Both the position numbers and the translations under genes were made by a program. A stretch of 10,760 nt of DNA from an uncultured Rickettsiales bacterium (lineage in GTDB: Bacteria > Pseudomonadota > Alphaproteobacteria > Rickettsiales > Deianiraeaceae), in assembly GCA_946544555.1 (NCBI GenBank), contig CAMNMI010000026.1:1-10760 (forward strand), in the 5' to 3' direction. Below are positions 1-6,708 of the stretch, piece by piece; position 1 is the stretch's first letter, and every line of letters starts with the position of its first letter. Below the pieces are notes generated by a model that saw only the letters and a program-made list of their open reading frames with translations, did no database searches and was not told the origin of the DNA.

Positions 1-23
1 AAACCCGCTCCGCCCAGCGCAAC
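1..23 (-). repeat. GC-rich palindromic element (family B), left arm, cut by window edge
   Basis: Read on the minus strand, positions 22 to 7 match the left arm of the copy at 7437-7452 exactly over 16 bases (TTGCGCTGGGCGGAGC). The rest of the element would lie outside the window to the left. Orientation is therefore minus, opposite to most copies here. The match is seen directly; that a full element continues leftwards is inference. Confidence 0.6.
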
Positions 24-37
24 AAAAAAACCACTTG

Positions 38-51
38 TTTTTTTTTTTTTT
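38..51 (+). repeat. Homopolymer run of 14 T
   Basis: Fourteen consecutive T residues lie 31 bases upstream of the start codon at 83, where the -35/-10 spacer region of that gene would be. Such tracts are prone to slippage. A length change here could alter promoter spacing, but no strong promoter hexamers frame it, so a regulatory role is only possible. Confidence 0.5.
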
Positions 52-82
52 GCTATGTTTTCTAAGGTTTATAGGTAAATAT

Positions 83-991
83 ATGTCAAATACTATCACT
101 CCGCAAACTACCACTCAGCCACAACAACAAAAGCCCGACAAGGAAAAGCTTGATGAAGCAAGAGAATGGTTGAATAACATAGGCAAAGACGATACAGATG
201 AACAAAAGATACTGGCGCGAAAAAAGATAAAAAGAATTTTTGACCGTTGCAGAAAAAGAAAGAAAGAAAATGCACGTACCGGACAGTGTGCGTACACAAT
301 AACTGATAATTGGGTAGAAATGGGAATAGTAAGTGCGGACAGCGAAGGAGAACAAAGTGTGCTAGACCCGTCAATAGTCGTATTGCGGGATGGAACATTC
401 CAATTTCAAGAGAGAAAGTTGGAAAAAGAAGAAAACGGAGGAAGAGAAAACCTCGTATCGAGGTCGTGCGCCAAGGACACGTTCAGAGAGGACTTATATG
501 AAAAAATCATGGGACGAGGGAAAGGGAACATACTCAGCCGCGCATGGAAAAAAATCAAGGGCAACATACAAGATTTGTATGATGCATATATGAGTAAAAA
601 ACAGTATGCGACATGCCAGATAAGAAAGCAACCTAACAGCAGCCAGGCCGCAAATGCCATAGGTAAAATACCCATAATAGGTGATATCGTAAATGCTTTC
701 CGAAAACAAAAGCTACTAAATGAGGCTATTGATAAAATAAGGTCTACTAATAAAGATAGCGTCCAAAAAATAGCCAAAGATTTCTATCCATACAACGGAT
801 CGCCTTTTGAGCACTACCATCCCATTGTACATGGAGATTTTGATAACGAGAAATTAATAAGGTACGAACTACAACAACCTGGCGGTGACACGGTATTAAT
901 TTCAATGGCAAACCAAATCAAACCAAGCATAAATAAACCCTCAACTAATAACTTACAGCATGAAGTGAACACAATAAGTATTCAACAATAA
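83..991 (+). CDS. Hypothetical protein, basic and mostly helical, 302 aa
   Basis: I do not recognise this family. The ATG at 83 is preferred over an in-frame TTG at 35, because the earlier start would translate the poly-T tract into a run of Phe; AGGT lies 10 bases upstream of 83. The product starts with a Thr/Gln-rich stretch (residues 5-16), then a charged helical region (20-65, rich in Lys and Arg), a short beta-like segment (about 95-110), a Lys-rich helix (140-172) and a modest hydrophobic patch (about 191-206, ending near IPIIGDIV). The C-terminus is Asn/Gln/Ser-rich and polar. There is no signal peptide and no convincing membrane segment. It is followed 21 bases later by the HMG-CoA reductase gene and could be co-transcribed with it. 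An orphan of this type in a host-associated bacterium could be a secreted substrate, but nothing in the sequence proves that. Confidence 0.65.
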   Translation: MSNTITPQTTTQPQQQKPDKEKLDEAREWLNNIGKDDTDEQKILARKKIKRIFDRCRKRKKENARTGQCAYTITDNWVEMGIVSADSEGEQSVLDPSIVVLRDGTFQFQERKLEKEENGGRENLVSRSCAKDTFREDLYEKIMGRGKGNILSRAWKKIKGNIQDLYDAYMSKKQYATCQIRKQPNSSQAANAIGKIPIIGDIVNAFRKQKLLNEAIDKIRSTNKDSVQKIAKDFYPYNGSPFEHYHPIVHGDFDNEKLIRYELQQPGGDTVLISMANQIKPSINKPSTNNLQHEVNTISIQQ

Positions 992-1012
992 CATGTTAAG
1001 TGTAGAAATTTA

Positions 1013-2101
1013 ATGTTGAAATTTAAAAAAAACGCCAAAAACAGAGTCATGGACTGCAAAAACCAAACAACCATCCCCACTCGCATCATTGAAGGTTTAA
1101 ATATCAATTATCTCGGGCGCAACGAGCAGGTAGGTTTTCCAGTTGCTACATATGAAACACCGCTGTTTGCAAGCATAAAAAGAGGTGTCAAGGTGTCAAA
1201 GATGCATCCAATATCCGTGGTGGTTTTGTCAGATTGCATGACAAGAAGTGTGATTTTTCAGTGCAAAAATGTGATAGAAGTTCAACGTCTTGCTGCGTTC
1301 TTAGAGGAACAATGCGCAAGTGGAAAATTGCAGGAAATAGTGGCTACAACCAGCCATCACTGCAAGATTTTAAATGTTGAAAGTCAAGTTGTTGGAAACT
1401 TGGTTTATGCGCGGTTTGTCTACTATACAGGCGAGGCGGCAGGGCATAACATGACAACAATCGCGACAAACGCGGTCGCCAAATGGGCTGTTGAAAACTT
1501 CGGTGGCGCTGTGAAATACATATCAAACTCTGGAAATACCTGCTGCGACAAGAAGGTCAGTGCGATAAATTCTATTCGCGGGCGCGGAAAACATGTTGTC
1601 GCGGAGGCTGTAATCTCTCGTCAAAGTTGCACTGAATTGCTAAAAACTACACCTGAAAAAATGATTGAATTAAATAACAAAAAGAACCTTATTGGCTCGG
1701 TGCTTGGTGGCTCGGTATGCTCAGCAAATGCGCATTATGCAAACATGTTGGCTGCACTTTATCTTCCATTAGGACAAGATGTAGCTAATATAGTAGAGGG
1801 TTCGCAGGGAATTACATACTGCGATGTCAATTCTGATGGCAATTTGTATTTCTCTGTCAACTTGCCAAATATCATCTGTGGATGTGTTGGAAATGGCAAG
1901 GACTTGGCTTTTGTCAGGGAAAACCTCAAAACAATCGGTTGTATTGGTAGCAATGATGCATTAATAGATGGCGCAAGCAAGCGCATGGCAGCGATAATTG
2001 GAGCAGTTGTCTTGTGTGGAGAATTATCGCTTATGGCGGCGTTGACAAACAAAGATGAGCTTGTGAGAAGCCATTTGGTGTTAGAGAGGAAGAAAAATTA
2101 A
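1013..2101 (+). CDS. hmgA: Class I hydroxymethylglutaryl-CoA reductase, diverged N-terminus
   Basis: The product would reduce HMG-CoA to mevalonate with NADPH, the committed step of the mevalonate route to isoprenoids. All four catalytic residues known from human HMGR can be placed: Glu48 in ATYET (human Glu559), Lys180 in SGNTCCDKK (Lys691), Asp266 in GQDVAN (Asp767) and His354 in LVRSHL (His866). Other class I signatures are GEAAGHNM (145-147 region; family usually DAMGMNM, so a Met-to-His change), INSIRGRGKHVV (186-196), NKKNLIGSVLGGS (222-234) and GELSLMAAL (336-344). At 362 residues it is a soluble catalytic domain with no membrane anchor. The family segment ENxIGxxxIPxGVAGPL near the N-terminus is not recognisable, so the front is shortened or diverged. 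The start is uncertain: ATG 1013 is used, and ATG 1049 is an alternative. No other mevalonate gene is in the window. Alphaproteobacteria usually use the MEP route or scavenge isoprenoids, so transfer is plausible. Confidence 0.92.
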   Translation: MLKFKKNAKNRVMDCKNQTTIPTRIIEGLNINYLGRNEQVGFPVATYETPLFASIKRGVKVSKMHPISVVVLSDCMTRSVIFQCKNVIEVQRLAAFLEEQCASGKLQEIVATTSHHCKILNVESQVVGNLVYARFVYYTGEAAGHNMTTIATNAVAKWAVENFGGAVKYISNSGNTCCDKKVSAINSIRGRGKHVVAEAVISRQSCTELLKTTPEKMIELNNKKNLIGSVLGGSVCSANAHYANMLAALYLPLGQDVANIVEGSQGITYCDVNSDGNLYFSVNLPNIICGCVGNGKDLAFVRENLKTIGCIGSNDALIDGASKRMAAIIGAVVLCGELSLMAALTNKDELVRSHLVLERKKN

Positions 2102-2103
2102 AA

Positions 2104-2216
2104 TGTTGCGCGGCGCAGAACTTGGTTTCTCCATCAGAACAAAGTCAAGCAGGAGCGATTGCTAATTTAGCAAAAAGATTAAAAACGCGATAGCGTGGCT
2201 TCGTGCAGCGCAATAC
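2104..2216 (+). repeat. GC-rich palindromic element (family B), degenerate copy
   Basis: The element begins just after the HMGR stop codon. Its outer arms TTGCGC (2106-2111) and GCGCAA (2208-2213) pair. The core CGATA-GCGTGG-CTTCG (2188-2203) corresponds to the hairpin of the intact copies but has lost two stem pairs. The core ends 20 bases before TTGACA at 2224, the same spacing as in two other copies. The middle (about 2115-2185) shows no clear match to other copies. Confidence 0.6.
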
Positions 2217-2223
2217 GTTTATG

Positions 2224-2253
2224 TTGACAATTAAAATAATTTAATGGTAATAT
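2224..2253 (+). promoter_or_regulatory. Promoter for the EamA transporter, predicted leaderless
   Basis: TTGACA (2224-2229) and TAATAT (2248-2253) are separated by 18 bases, a near-consensus sigma-70 promoter. The expected transcription start, 7-8 bases after the -10 box, coincides with the ATG at 2261. This argues against the in-frame ATG at 2252, which lies inside the -10 box. Confidence 0.65.
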
Positions 2254-2260
2254 GCATATC

Positions 2261-3148
2261 ATGCTATTAGTTCTTGCTTGGATAAGTGCTGTTGTATTTT
2301 TAAGCACAAGTTGGATTTCATGCGCCGTTGTATCAAATTTCAGCATCCCACTTGAATACACAATGTTTTACAGATTAATGATTGCATCCATCGTCACGCT
2401 TGCATTGATACCAATCTTCAAGCAGAGAGTAAAAATCATGAAGACAGAACTTCTTGCATCGGTTCTGGTTGCAGGAAGCCAGTTGAATGTCTGGCTTGCA
2501 AGTTATGCCTCAAAATATCTCATATCAGGATTAATTCCGTGTGTCATGTTGATGCAGATTTTTGTTGCGGAAATCATGGGCGCATGTGTTGAAAAGAGAA
2601 AACTAAACAAAAAAATCATGTTGAGTGGTGTTATTGGGGCTATTGGAATATTTATGTTATGCAATCAGCAGTTGAATTGGGTAGGAGATGTTGATGTCAA
2701 AAAAACATTGATTGGTATATTCTTCTCGTTCATTGCAACATTTGCAGCTGCCTTTGGAAATATTGTATATGAAAAGTCAGGCAAATCCCTTCGCAATATG
2801 CCAAAATTGACATTCATGCTCTACAACTTTATCTTTTCAGGAATATTTTTTCTGTTGCTTGGCCTCATACTTCGTCCAGTCAGCGGGCTAGTTTCTACCG
2901 ACCTGTTGAATGTAAAATACATGGCAAACTTGGTATTCTTGGCTATTACAGCGTCACTGTTGGCGCTGTTGGGAGTATATTACATTATCGCCAAACAAGG
3001 TGCCATCAAGTGCACTTACATAAACTTCATTATGCCAATTCTTGCAATGGTAATTAGCACAGTTATGGAAGGGTTTGTCTGGAATGCAGTTGCTGTCCTC
3101 GGCATGTTGACATTGATGTTTAGTGTCTGGTTCGGAATGAGGAGTTAA
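2261..3148 (+). CDS. EamA/DMT-family inner-membrane transporter, 295 aa
   Basis: The protein is hydrophobic throughout, with about ten predicted membrane helices in two halves and short charged loops (for example KQRVKIMK and EKRKLNKK). This is the pattern and length (about 290-300 aa) of the drug/metabolite transporter superfamily, EamA type. Members carry small metabolites across the inner membrane; in Rickettsiales several copies are usual and one is known to import S-adenosylmethionine, but the substrate here cannot be read from sequence. The start at 2261 is chosen because the promoter -10 box ends at 2253. Its stop codon overlaps the stop of the convergent minus-strand gene by four bases (3145-3148), so there is no room for a separate terminator. 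It lies downstream of a family B repeat and has its own promoter. Confidence 0.85.
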   Translation: MLLVLAWISAVVFLSTSWISCAVVSNFSIPLEYTMFYRLMIASIVTLALIPIFKQRVKIMKTELLASVLVAGSQLNVWLASYASKYLISGLIPCVMLMQIFVAEIMGACVEKRKLNKKIMLSGVIGAIGIFMLCNQQLNWVGDVDVKKTLIGIFFSFIATFAAAFGNIVYEKSGKSLRNMPKLTFMLYNFIFSGIFFLLLGLILRPVSGLVSTDLLNVKYMANLVFLAITASLLALLGVYYIIAKQGAIKCTYINFIMPILAMVISTVMEGFVWNAVAVLGMLTLMFSVWFGMRS

Positions 3149-3726
3149 ATATTAAGTTTTCCTTTTTTTTGAACTTTTTTCCTTGTGTCTAAATTCATCT
3201 GGGCTTTTGAGCTGTTTATTGTTGATCTTTGACTTGCATAAATCTGCTCTTCAAGATTTTCTTGCATTTGACGAAGTTTGTGTCTTAAAAATGAATTGTC
3301 TTTATCTTGTTTTTGATCAAAAATATCAAGATTGTTGCTAATATCTTGCTTCAATTTCTCATTTTGCTGTTTTAAATTATTTACCTGTTGCGCAAGTTGT
3401 TGATTTGTATTTTGAGACATACAACGAATTTCTCCTTGAATTTGCTCGTGTTTCTCTTGATCCAAACGATTTTTTTTTAACTCTTTCTCTTTTCTTTTTG
3501 CGTTTTTAGCAATACCATATGGTATTGCAACCGCTGTTCCTGCAGCTACAGAAATCAAAGCTGTTGCAATTATTGGTATAGAAAACGGCAATACTGATAA
3601 TATACTAAAAACTACACCTGCAACACTAAAACCGCTTACAACGCTTTTTAGTGCAACGTACCACTTGCCGCCACCATCATATTTTTTCTCTTCCTTTGTT
3701 TTTTGTACTGTTTCGCCAGAGTACAT
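3145..3726 (-). CDS. Hypothetical membrane-hairpin and coiled-coil protein, 193 aa
   Basis: I do not recognise a named family. The order is a charged N-terminus (1-20), two adjacent hydrophobic segments (about 22-48 and 50-72) separated by a Pro/Phe turn, and then a long Gln/Lys/Glu-rich region (75-165) with coiled-coil character, followed by a basic tail. There is no cleavable signal peptide. A tight double membrane segment followed by a coiled coil resembles the layout of chlamydial Inc proteins and some other secreted host-membrane proteins, and also some plain bacterial membrane scaffolds. It is divergent from virB9 across a 191-base gap. The promoter (TTGAAA, 16-base spacer, TAAAAT) puts the transcript start at the ATG. 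The gene is AT-rich. The coding call is supported by the clear domain layout and the promoter; function is unknown. Confidence 0.7.
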   Translation of the reverse strand: MYSGETVQKTKEEKKYDGGGKWYVALKSVVSGFSVAGVVFSILSVLPFSIPIIATALISVAAGTAVAIPYGIAKNAKRKEKELKKNRLDQEKHEQIQGEIRCMSQNTNQQLAQQVNNLKQQNEKLKQDISNNLDIFDQKQDKDNSFLRHKLRQMQENLEEQIYASQRSTINSSKAQMNLDTRKKVQKKGKLNI

Positions 3727-3732
3727 ATCATA

Positions 3733-3760
3733 ATTTTATTGGTTTTTAAATTAATTTCAA
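3733..3760 (-). promoter_or_regulatory. Promoter for the coiled-coil membrane protein, predicted leaderless
   Basis: On the minus strand TTGAAA (3760-3755) and TAAAAT (3738-3733) are 16 bases apart. Six bases separate the -10 box from the ATG at 3726, so the predicted transcript start falls on or next to the start codon. Confidence 0.5.
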
Positions 3761-3811
3761 TGTTTATTTCAGTGATGTTTTGTTAAAATTACATAACACA
3801 TAGCGAATTTA

Positions 3812-3872
3812 AACGAGGAGCAACGCAAGGAGCAAAATACAGACCGCGAGGACGTGGCCTCAGACAGTGCAA
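3812..3872 (+). repeat. GC-rich palindromic element (family B), partial copy
   Basis: This copy holds the right half of the element: an ACGAGGAG block near 3821, then the core CGAGG-ACGTGG-CCTCA (3847-3862), then CAGTGC. No pairing left outer arm is visible. The core ends 20 bases before TTGACA at 3883. Together with the promoter of the minus-strand gene it accounts for most of the gap between the divergent genes at 3726 and 3918; no RNA gene was seen there. Confidence 0.6.
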
Positions 3873-3882
3873 TCCATCAACC

Positions 3883-3910
3883 TTGACAATAAGAAATAAA
3901 TTAAAAACAT
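3883..3910 (+). promoter_or_regulatory. Probable virB9 promoter with consensus -35
   Basis: TTGACA (3883-3888) is consensus. With a 16-base spacer the -10 would be AAACAT (3905-3910), a weak match with three of six bases. The ATG at 3918 then lies 7 bases downstream, the same geometry as the other promoters here. No Shine-Dalgarno site is visible. Confidence 0.4.
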
Positions 3911-3917
3911 CAAACGC

Positions 3918-4727
3918 ATGCTTTTTAAGAAAATATCAACGCTAATTATACTTTCAGTAGTTATATTTGCAGAGATAATTATACATGCAAATGCAGTCGT
4001 TATGAAACCACAAAGATCTGGTTCTGATGGACGATTTAAGTATTGGACATACCAAAAAAATGGCGTGTATTATTATGAGGGTTTTTACATGCATCCTTCA
4101 TATATCCAATTTAATGCCGATGAACAACTGTCATCAATATATCTTCCAAAACCTGATGCATGGTCTATAAAAAGAGCAGAAAATAAATTGTTTTTGATGC
4201 CTATTGCGGAAGATGCAGAGACAACAATGACGGTTATGACAACTGCAAGAACTTATTTCTTTGAGTTACGCGCAAGAACGGCAACTGGGCCATTCGATCC
4301 GGATGTGACATTTGTAACAAGGTTTAGATATAATTCGGTTGGGACCAGTGGTGCTTCTGGTGAAGAAGGAGAGGATAATACCATTATTCAATATGTCACA
4401 AATAAGGGTATTGATTTAACAAAAACTGAAAACTACAACTTCAACTATACAGTCAGCGGAGATTATGTCATTACTCCAATCAAAGTTTTTGATGATGGCA
4501 AATTGACATACTTTGAATTCCGCGACAAGGGAGGTATAACACCGGCAATCTTCAAAGTTGACGCAGAAGGATTTGAAAGCTTTGTTAATTTCCGTGTCGT
4601 TAATGAATATGTAGCCGTTGAAGGCATCTCATCAGTATTCACACTGCGTCATGGTAAGGATACGGTTTGTGTATTCAATGAGACAATGCGCGGCCTTACG
4701 CGACAACTAACCAGAAAAAGCAAATAG
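3918..4727 (+). CDS. virB9: VirB9, outer-membrane core protein of a type IV secretion system
   Basis: VirB9 forms the outer-membrane core complex of VirB/D4-type secretion systems with VirB7 and VirB10. Residues 1-26 are a signal peptide (KK, hydrophobic stretch, ANA cleavage site). The N-terminal domain carries the family pattern HPSYIQF (about 58-64), followed by MTVMTTARTYFFELRA (about 104-119), and VTFVTRFRY (about 130-138). An acidic linker (about 148-153) leads to the C-terminal domain with NYNFNYTVSGDYVITPIKVFDDG, which matches rickettsial VirB9 (also FEFRDKG, PAIFKVD and CVFNE). The 269-residue length is normal for VirB9, so this is the complete form and not the short rickettsial second copy. 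No other virB gene flanks it, which fits the scattered T4SS genes of Rickettsiales. The ATG at 3918 is supported by the signal peptide. Confidence 0.92.
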   Translation: MLFKKISTLIILSVVIFAEIIIHANAVVMKPQRSGSDGRFKYWTYQKNGVYYYEGFYMHPSYIQFNADEQLSSIYLPKPDAWSIKRAENKLFLMPIAEDAETTMTVMTTARTYFFELRARTATGPFDPDVTFVTRFRYNSVGTSGASGEEGEDNTIIQYVTNKGIDLTKTENYNFNYTVSGDYVITPIKVFDDGKLTYFEFRDKGGITPAIFKVDAEGFESFVNFRVVNEYVAVEGISSVFTLRHGKDTVCVFNETMRGLTRQLTRKSK

Positions 4728-4731
4728 CCAT

Positions 4732-4759
4732 TTGATTATTTACATGAAAATCCTATAAT
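4732..4759 (+). promoter_or_regulatory. Promoter for the basic helical protein
   Basis: TTGATT (4732-4737) and a perfect TATAAT (4754-4759) are 16 bases apart. The predicted start near 4766 gives a leader of about 7 bases before the ATG at 4773. The promoter lies just after the virB9 stop codon, so the next gene is not dependent on virB9 transcription. Confidence 0.6.
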
Positions 4760-4772
4760 AGGACAACTTGCA

Positions 4773-5525
4773 ATGACTTGGTTTAATAAAAAACAGAAGG
4801 AAGTGAAACGACAAAATATACTCGGTTTTGACAGTTATTTTACTCTCACCGAAGAGCAAGAAAAGTTCCTTTGTTTAGGTCTTGGTCCAAAACAACAAGC
4901 ACGTGTCAGAGCGCTACAAAAGCTACTAAAAAAGGACAGAAAAAAAGCAATCAAACTGTTCCGCGATTGTACACTTTGTCGTGGAATGTCAAAAAAAATT
5001 GCGGGCATGCTGATGGGATTAAAACTTCCACGGAAAGAGCGACTACACATCATGCGCCTACTTGCAAAGATATTTCGGGACTTTTCAAAGGACCTACACA
5101 CACAGCTTGATTTACGAGACATTCCGCTCAATATATTGCCAATTGATTTGCGAAACTTCCTCGTTTCATTACATGCAATGAAGTTGGAAATCAGTCATTT
5201 GGAGCGTCTTCGTCAAGAGCGCGAAGCACTAAACAGAGTACAAGAATACGAGCGCGGCAGGCATGTTTCTCCACAAATTTCAACCAAAGAACGCAACATT
5301 GGGCTTGAGCTTGAACGTGGGCGCATAGATAAGAAAATTGATAGTGATTATCGGAATAAACGTGCTGATATAGCCATTTCAAATATTGATTACAATAGAA
5401 AAAGAAAAGATGCATTTTTCACCAAACATTATCCAAACAGTCAGCAGAAGGAGAATGTCAACCAACAATCAATAGCTGACAAGAAAACATTCTATCAGGC
5501 AAAAAGTAATGAAAGAGAATATTAG
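4773..5525 (+). CDS. Hypothetical basic helical protein, 250 aa
   Basis: I do not recognise this family. The protein is very basic, with many Lys/Arg clusters (for example KKDRKKAIKL near 53-62), and is predicted mostly helical. A central part (about 95-140) has regularly spaced Leu/Ile residues including DLRDIPLNILPIDLRNFL. The last 100 residues are charged and polar, with a Gln/Asn-rich tail. There is no signal peptide or membrane segment. The ATG is supported by the promoter just upstream. Basic polar C-termini are common in type IV secretion substrates, and the gene follows virB9, but it has its own promoter and that link is weak. A nucleic-acid-binding role is equally possible from the charge. 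Confidence 0.65.
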   Translation: MTWFNKKQKEVKRQNILGFDSYFTLTEEQEKFLCLGLGPKQQARVRALQKLLKKDRKKAIKLFRDCTLCRGMSKKIAGMLMGLKLPRKERLHIMRLLAKIFRDFSKDLHTQLDLRDIPLNILPIDLRNFLVSLHAMKLEISHLERLRQEREALNRVQEYERGRHVSPQISTKERNIGLELERGRIDKKIDSDYRNKRADIAISNIDYNRKRKDAFFTKHYPNSQQKENVNQQSIADKKTFYQAKSNEREY

Positions 5526-5566
5526 GTTGCGCCGCCTGCGTCCAGGCCTTCACGGTTTTTGTGATA
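5524..5566 (-). repeat. GC-rich palindromic element (family B), right-half fragment
   Basis: On the minus strand the sequence runs AAAAACCGTGAAGGCCTGGA and ends GGCGGCGCAAC, matching the right half of the copies at 7535-7569 and 10389-10420 with several changes. A small hairpin GCCT-GGACGC-AGGC occupies the place of the core hairpin. It fills the gap between the convergent ends of the basic helical protein gene and rpmB. No left arm is present. Confidence 0.45.
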
Positions 5567-5571
5567 AATAA

Positions 5572-5955
5572 TTATGCTTGTGCTCTTTTTGCTTTTACAA
5601 CCAAGCTACGTGCAGATGGTTTAATAACTCTTTTGGCTTTTCGTGCATCGGCTTCGGCTTTGATTTTTGCTTTGACGCTGTCATTTTTCTTCAACTCTGC
5701 TTTCAATTTTGCAGCAAATTCTGTTAAATTCTTTGCTTTTGTGTGGAGCAAATATTCATCCAATGAGCCATATTTTGTAATTGTCCTCAATGTGCGAGTT
5801 GTAATTTTCATCTGAAAACTACGGTTCAATACATCACTCTTCAATGTCACATTCTGCAAATTTGGGGCAAAAATCCTACGCGTCCTGCGGTTTGAATTTG
5901 AAACATTATTACCTGTTTGAGCTTTTGTTCCAGTTAAATTGCACTTTCTTGACAT
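5572..5955 (-). CDS. rpmB: 50S ribosomal protein bL28, with extended C-terminus
   Basis: bL28 is a structural protein of the large ribosomal subunit. The start MSRKCNLTG, then TGNNVSNSNRRTRRIFAPNLQ (residues 14-34) and TTRTLRTITKYGSLDEYL (52-69), is the alphaproteobacterial bL28 pattern. The ATG at 5955 is chosen over an upstream in-frame GTG at 5961 because the family begins M-[AS]-R. At 127 residues the protein is about 30 longer than the usual 95-100; the extra part is a Lys/Ala-rich helical tail (about 88-127). The gene stands alone, without the rpmG partner that often accompanies it. It is divergent from thiE, and TTGACA on its strand (5991-5986) overlaps the thiE -35. Confidence 0.93.
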   Translation of the reverse strand: MSRKCNLTGTKAQTGNNVSNSNRRTRRIFAPNLQNVTLKSDVLNRSFQMKITTRTLRTITKYGSLDEYLLHTKAKNLTEFAAKLKAELKKNDSVKAKIKAEADARKAKRVIKPSARSLVVKAKRAQA

Positions 5956-5984
5956 ACTCACAACCCATCAAACTGCAAAAATAA

Positions 5985-6014
5985 TTGTCAAGTAGCAAAA
6001 ATATTGATTATAAA
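5985..6014 (+). promoter_or_regulatory. thiE promoter, -35 shared with divergent rpmB
   Basis: On the plus strand TTGTCA (5985-5990) and TATAAA (6009-6014) are 18 bases apart, which gives a thiE leader of about 16 bases to ATG 6037. On the minus strand TTGACA occupies 5991-5986, within the same seven bases, and lies 36 bases from the rpmB start codon; the rpmB -10 is weak. The two polymerases could therefore compete. Confidence 0.5.
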
Positions 6015-6036
6015 ATCATTCATCAAACAGCAAAGC

Positions 6037-6675
6037 ATGCTTGCAGACAAACTCAAACTCTACGCCATTACCGACAGAAGATGGTTGGCACAAAATGGTT
6101 ATACACTTGAAACGGCCGTGGAAGAAGCAATTTTAGGTGGTGCAACCATAATTCAACTGCGCGAAAAATGGTTAGATTTTGATGCATTTTTGGATGAGGC
6201 CAAATCCATCAAAAAGATAACAGACAGATATAAAATTCCTCTGATAATCAACGACAATGTTGAGGTTGCAATAGCTTGTGGAGCTGACGGAGTGCATTTG
6301 GGACAGGAGGACTTGATTGGCCAGAGCATCGCAGAAATCCGTCAAAAGTTTGGTAAGGACAAAATCATTGGCATATCTGCAAACACTCTGGAAGAGGCCA
6401 TTGAAGCCGAGAAAAACGGCGCGGACTACCTCGGAATTGATACTCCATTTGCGACGGCAACAAAACTTGATTACAAAAATGCGTCATTTGAAGATATGAA
6501 GAAAATTACAAGCACCGTGAAAATTCCATGCTGCGCGATTGGAGGCGCCAATGCTGAGACAATTCCTCTTTTGGCCGGCACAGGTGTTGCTGGATATGCC
6601 ATGATTTCTGCAATTTTTGCGGAGAAAAATATTAGGGAGACAGTCGCAATGTTGAAAAAAATTGCAAAAATATAA
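6037..6675 (+). CDS. thiE: Thiamine phosphate synthase ThiE
   Basis: ThiE joins the pyrimidine HMP-PP and the thiazole phosphate to make thiamine monophosphate in the cytosol. The TIM-barrel signatures are present in order: LYAITDRR (8-15), GGATIIQLREK (34-44, with the diphosphate-binding QLREK), IINDN (70-74, metal-binding Asp73), GADGVHLGQED (82-92), GISANTLEEA (112-121), TATK (140-143, family PTPTK), AIGGAN (167-172) and ISAIF (190-194). At 212 residues it has the normal length. The ATG at 6037 is used; the in-frame TTG at 6004 lies just before the -10 box, upstream of the expected transcript start. thiD is about 1 kb downstream, separated by an orphan gene and a repeat. No TPP riboswitch is visible upstream. 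Confidence 0.93.
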   Translation: MLADKLKLYAITDRRWLAQNGYTLETAVEEAILGGATIIQLREKWLDFDAFLDEAKSIKKITDRYKIPLIINDNVEVAIACGADGVHLGQEDLIGQSIAEIRQKFGKDKIIGISANTLEEAIEAEKNGADYLGIDTPFATATKLDYKNASFEDMKKITSTVKIPCCAIGGANAETIPLLAGTGVAGYAMISAIFAEKNIRETVAMLKKIAKI

Positions 6676-6689
6676 TTCAGCAATATAAT
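6662..6689 (+). promoter_or_regulatory. Promoter for the orphan gene after thiE
   Basis: TTGCAA (6662-6667, inside the last thiE codons) and TATAAT (6684-6689) are 16 bases apart. A start near 6696 leaves a leader of about 13 bases with no Shine-Dalgarno site before ATG 6709. A second TATAAT (6703-6708) directly abuts the ATG and is too close to serve this start codon. Confidence 0.45.
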
Positions 6690-6708
6690 ATTTCTGTTTT
6701 TTTATAAT

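Noticed and set aside
3727..3917. tRNA or small RNA gene in the gap before virB9
   Set aside because: No cloverleaf or T-loop sequence was found; the gap is explained by two promoters and a repeat copy.
5985..6036. TPP riboswitch upstream of thiE, and likewise upstream of thiD
   Set aside because: No thi-box sequence such as CTGAGA was found, and the predicted leaders are too short to hold the aptamer.
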